Source: Ignatzschineria sp. (GTDB lineage Bacteria; Pseudomonadota; Gammaproteobacteria; Cardiobacteriales; Wohlfahrtiimonadaceae). Taken from it: 7,401 nucleotides of DNA. This document shows, one piece after another, positions 7,001 to 7,401 of this stretch (within the stretch, counting starts at the first letter, position 1; the number at the start of each line of letters is the position of its first letter). The stretch lies in contig JASLEF010000138.1 of the NCBI GenBank assembly GCA_030151245.1, positions 1-7,401 on the forward strand, read 5' to 3'. The notes below the pieces were generated by a model. It did no database searches. It was not told where the DNA came from and saw nothing but the letters and a program-made list of their open reading frames with translations. Position numbers and translations under genes: made by a program.

Positions 7001-7401
7001 TCTATCTAGTACAGGATCAAATGTATGAATCAAATCACCATTTTCATCCGCTTTTCCTTCGAAAATGACCTTGCCCTCTTTATCGTAAACCGTTACTTTT
7101 GCATTTGATTCGGTTTTCACAGTCAATACTGAGTCTGTATTAACTTCAGCATCAGGTGCATCTGGAGCTGTTGTATCAGGCGCAGTCACAGTAACTTCTG
7201 GGGATTGATTTCCGGCTTCATCCACTAAGCCGACAGTCACATCTTCACCATTTGCGAGTTGCTTATCAAGCGTCACTTCAAAAGTGCCATCTTCTGCCAC
7301 TTTACCCGTGCCAATCTCAGTGCCATCAAGATCCTTAACGATAACATTCGCACCAGGCTCACCTTTACCGGTGATCACTGATCCTGCTTCATCAAATTCA
7401 A
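4040..7401 (-). CDS. Large repetitive BapA/Bap/LapF-type adhesin, C-terminal part (runs off right edge)
   Basis: This is a cell-surface or secreted biofilm adhesin exported by type I secretion. The frame is open through the right edge (it reads EFDEAGSVITGKGEPG across 7378), so the GTG at 7378 is internal and the true start lies outside. About 1,119 residues are visible. Numbering from 7378: an Ig-like domain (about 1-67), a second Ig-like domain ending in TATDQAGNES (about 68-150), two homologous modules (about 157-415 and 416-668), a third diverged module (about 669-900), a type I secretion C-terminal domain of the VCA0849 kind (about 905-1005, with MGAGADTVIF, GGNGANGF, DKIDLIKLLDG) and a tail to 1112. 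Each of the three modules carries a VCBS-like core (YGTLVVKADGSYTYT and variants). The protein is acidic, and I saw no Cys, as is common for exported repeat adhesins. The downstream transporter and fusion protein genes fit as its exporter. The N-terminal half, including any LapG-type cleavage site, cannot be judged. Confidence 0.93.
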   Translation of the reverse strand, partial: EFDEAGSVITGKGEPGANVIVKDLDGTEIGTGKVAEDGTFEVTLDKQLANGEDVTVGLVDEAGNQSPEVTVTAPDTTAPDAPDAEVNTDSVLTVKTESNAKVTVYDKEGKVIFEGKADENGDLIHTFDPVLDRGSELNVTATDQAGNESEPTNIKVGISEIFATTDNYIDLILDATPTKHINNKPSDLDKTGFSVANVGLGPVLGLDVLADVVKNSVQFEVGENEVREITVHGVAGGVQVLATMDLYLYKFNESTGDWEQQTVKQNWIVSYLLGGKSEDTDFTLTEGKWMFVMAGGEGIQALTGYSLKFTKDVVLDYGNAEHVSGSAIGNMITDEDPKYGKDEIPEGSQLTLVNGIEVSSNADTLIHGKYGTLVVKADGSYTYTVNEDFRGYGEKDIFTYQVTSPSGKTSEAELTFELNITPKEERIEIDNTVVLNTEPTITHDGKSDIKDAVGFSVLELGLLGPILSADALTGSGAMEFSVGENQVKELTIHGSAGGVSVGMVYDLFIYKLDPVTGNYVQVHAEPKWFVVALLGGRSKDLTLQFGEGEYKAILQSKGALGLLAGSGIYVDHEKVYDYNEPAKFEGAVSGDATKVDSTILLKVEDQIVESGKATVVEGEYGKLTINSDGTYTYTVSKPKDASTDWKPPYGKVDSFQLVTQDVNGKTIIENLNIQVGIHTASNDFNNITVAESSVETKIDINDKKAGKSDEAKVKHFTIGEDQIGKSFTIKAMGDSKGVGQWSEPMTITYVLKNLTTGEIWTKTTDKIADAVLEDVLHDLPAGDYELTVTPTDKGGVDTLDVGVKVVHLSEYVVEHINPITGMLFENDQGKLMLDTLHIANKELSVNDPKKGASEIVIEGQYGTLVVKKDGSYTYTPKGGVYGIDKFIYETTSKVGTKETAVLEINVGKVVTASDYDDVAQSSGADDAFTMGAGADTVIFTNLGDDRGGNGANGFNKWTDFNIEEGDKIDLIKLLDGNQTAENITDYLKYEDGTLYVDRNGNGEFEKLLAVEATDLDSLLEGINWEVEGATVQTVSIDLLNIESFVMDDVDEIEVLGLTLDDVISTNQDEELSFFINADESIESFLAVNTEKMVVDTTILDVQPVIDPLDDLLDQKTSLI
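4364..4666 (-). other. Type I secretion C-terminal target domain of the adhesin
   Basis: This segment encodes about residues 905-1005 of the visible adhesin. It has the pattern seen at the ends of large type I adhesins: a degenerate RTX-like glycine/aspartate stretch (GADDAFTMGAGADTVIF), then GGNGANGFNKWTDFN, then EEGDKIDLIKLLDG, then a short beta-rich part with YVDRNGNGEFEKL. The Gly/Asp residues probably bind calcium outside the cell and help folding after export. Only one or two nonapeptide-like units are present, as in adhesins rather than RTX toxins. Confidence 0.8.
4769..4825 (-). repeat. Third VCBS-like core of the adhesin
   Basis: This stretch encodes GQYGTLVVKKDGSYTYTPK, nearly the same as the core at 6298-6242 (GKYGTLVVKADGSYTYTVN) and similar to the one at 5548-5492 (GEYGKLTINSDGTYTYTVS). 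It closes the third module (about 5374-4679), whose front half does not match the other two modules. The core strands are therefore shared while the upstream domain has been replaced or has diverged. Confidence 0.75.
5375..6910 (-). repeat. Two tandem homologous modules in the adhesin
   Basis: The copies are about 6910-6134 and 6133-5375. Matching landmarks in order are GFSVANVGLGPVLGLD / GFSVLELGLLGPILSAD, VGENEVREITVHGVAGGV / VGENQVKELTIHGSAGGV, a DLYLYK / DLFIYK strand, NWIVSYLLGGKS / KWFVVALLGGRS and a VCBS-like YGTL...DGSYTYT core. The copies have diverged clearly at protein level, so this is an old duplication and not a recombining DNA repeat. Confidence 0.85.

Noticed and set aside
7376..7378. 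GTG at 7378 as the start of the adhesin gene
   Set aside because: The frame is open upstream to the window edge and encodes the expected front of an Ig-like repeat, so this codon is an internal valine.
1..7401. CRISPR arrays, tRNA or rRNA genes, insertion sequences, DNA uptake motifs
   Set aside because: I saw no short direct-repeat array, no tRNA-like cloverleaf, no transposase and no clusters of Pasteurellaceae or Neisseria uptake motifs. This was checked by eye only.

Overview
The window is AT-rich DNA in which every gene I can support lies on the minus strand, so the locus reads from the right edge to the left. It encodes the C-terminal part of a very large repetitive surface adhesin (BapA/Bap/LapF type), followed by two inner-membrane components of a type I secretion system: a LapB-type ABC permease/ATPase and a LapC/HlyD-type membrane fusion protein. 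The start of a further gene of unknown function follows and runs off the left edge. This content, the style of the proteins and the base composition suggest a low-GC gammaproteobacterium. Proteus/Providencia-like enterics, Pasteurellaceae and Moraxellaceae are all possible, and I cannot choose a genus from the sequence alone.

Layout from right to left. Positions 7401-4040 hold the adhesin. It enters open from the right edge, so its N-terminus, any retention module and its promoter are not visible. It reads as two bacterial Ig-like domains, two homologous modules of about 255 residues, a third diverged module, a VCA0849-type type I secretion C-terminal domain and an acidic tail of about 90-100 residues. 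Positions 4039-3895 are a 145-base gap containing a strong perfect hairpin (3988-4021) just after the adhesin stop, then an AT-rich leader with a separated 12-bp inverted repeat (3925-3968). Positions 3894-1723 hold the ABC transporter (GTG start). Positions 1711-491 hold the membrane fusion protein, whose ribosome binding site abuts the transporter stop codon. Positions 474-1 hold the first 158 codons of the unidentified gene, 16 bases after the fusion protein stop and preceded by a clear AGGAG.

How the parts work together: by family precedent, the transporter and fusion protein form the inner-membrane and periplasmic parts of a channel that exports the adjacent adhesin to the cell surface, using the uncleaved C-terminal signal of the adhesin. 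The outer-membrane TolC-like component is not in the window, nor are LapD/LapG-type regulators. The hairpin between adhesin and transporter probably lowers transporter expression relative to adhesin. The fourth gene is tightly linked and probably co-transcribed, which makes it the least explained part of the locus.
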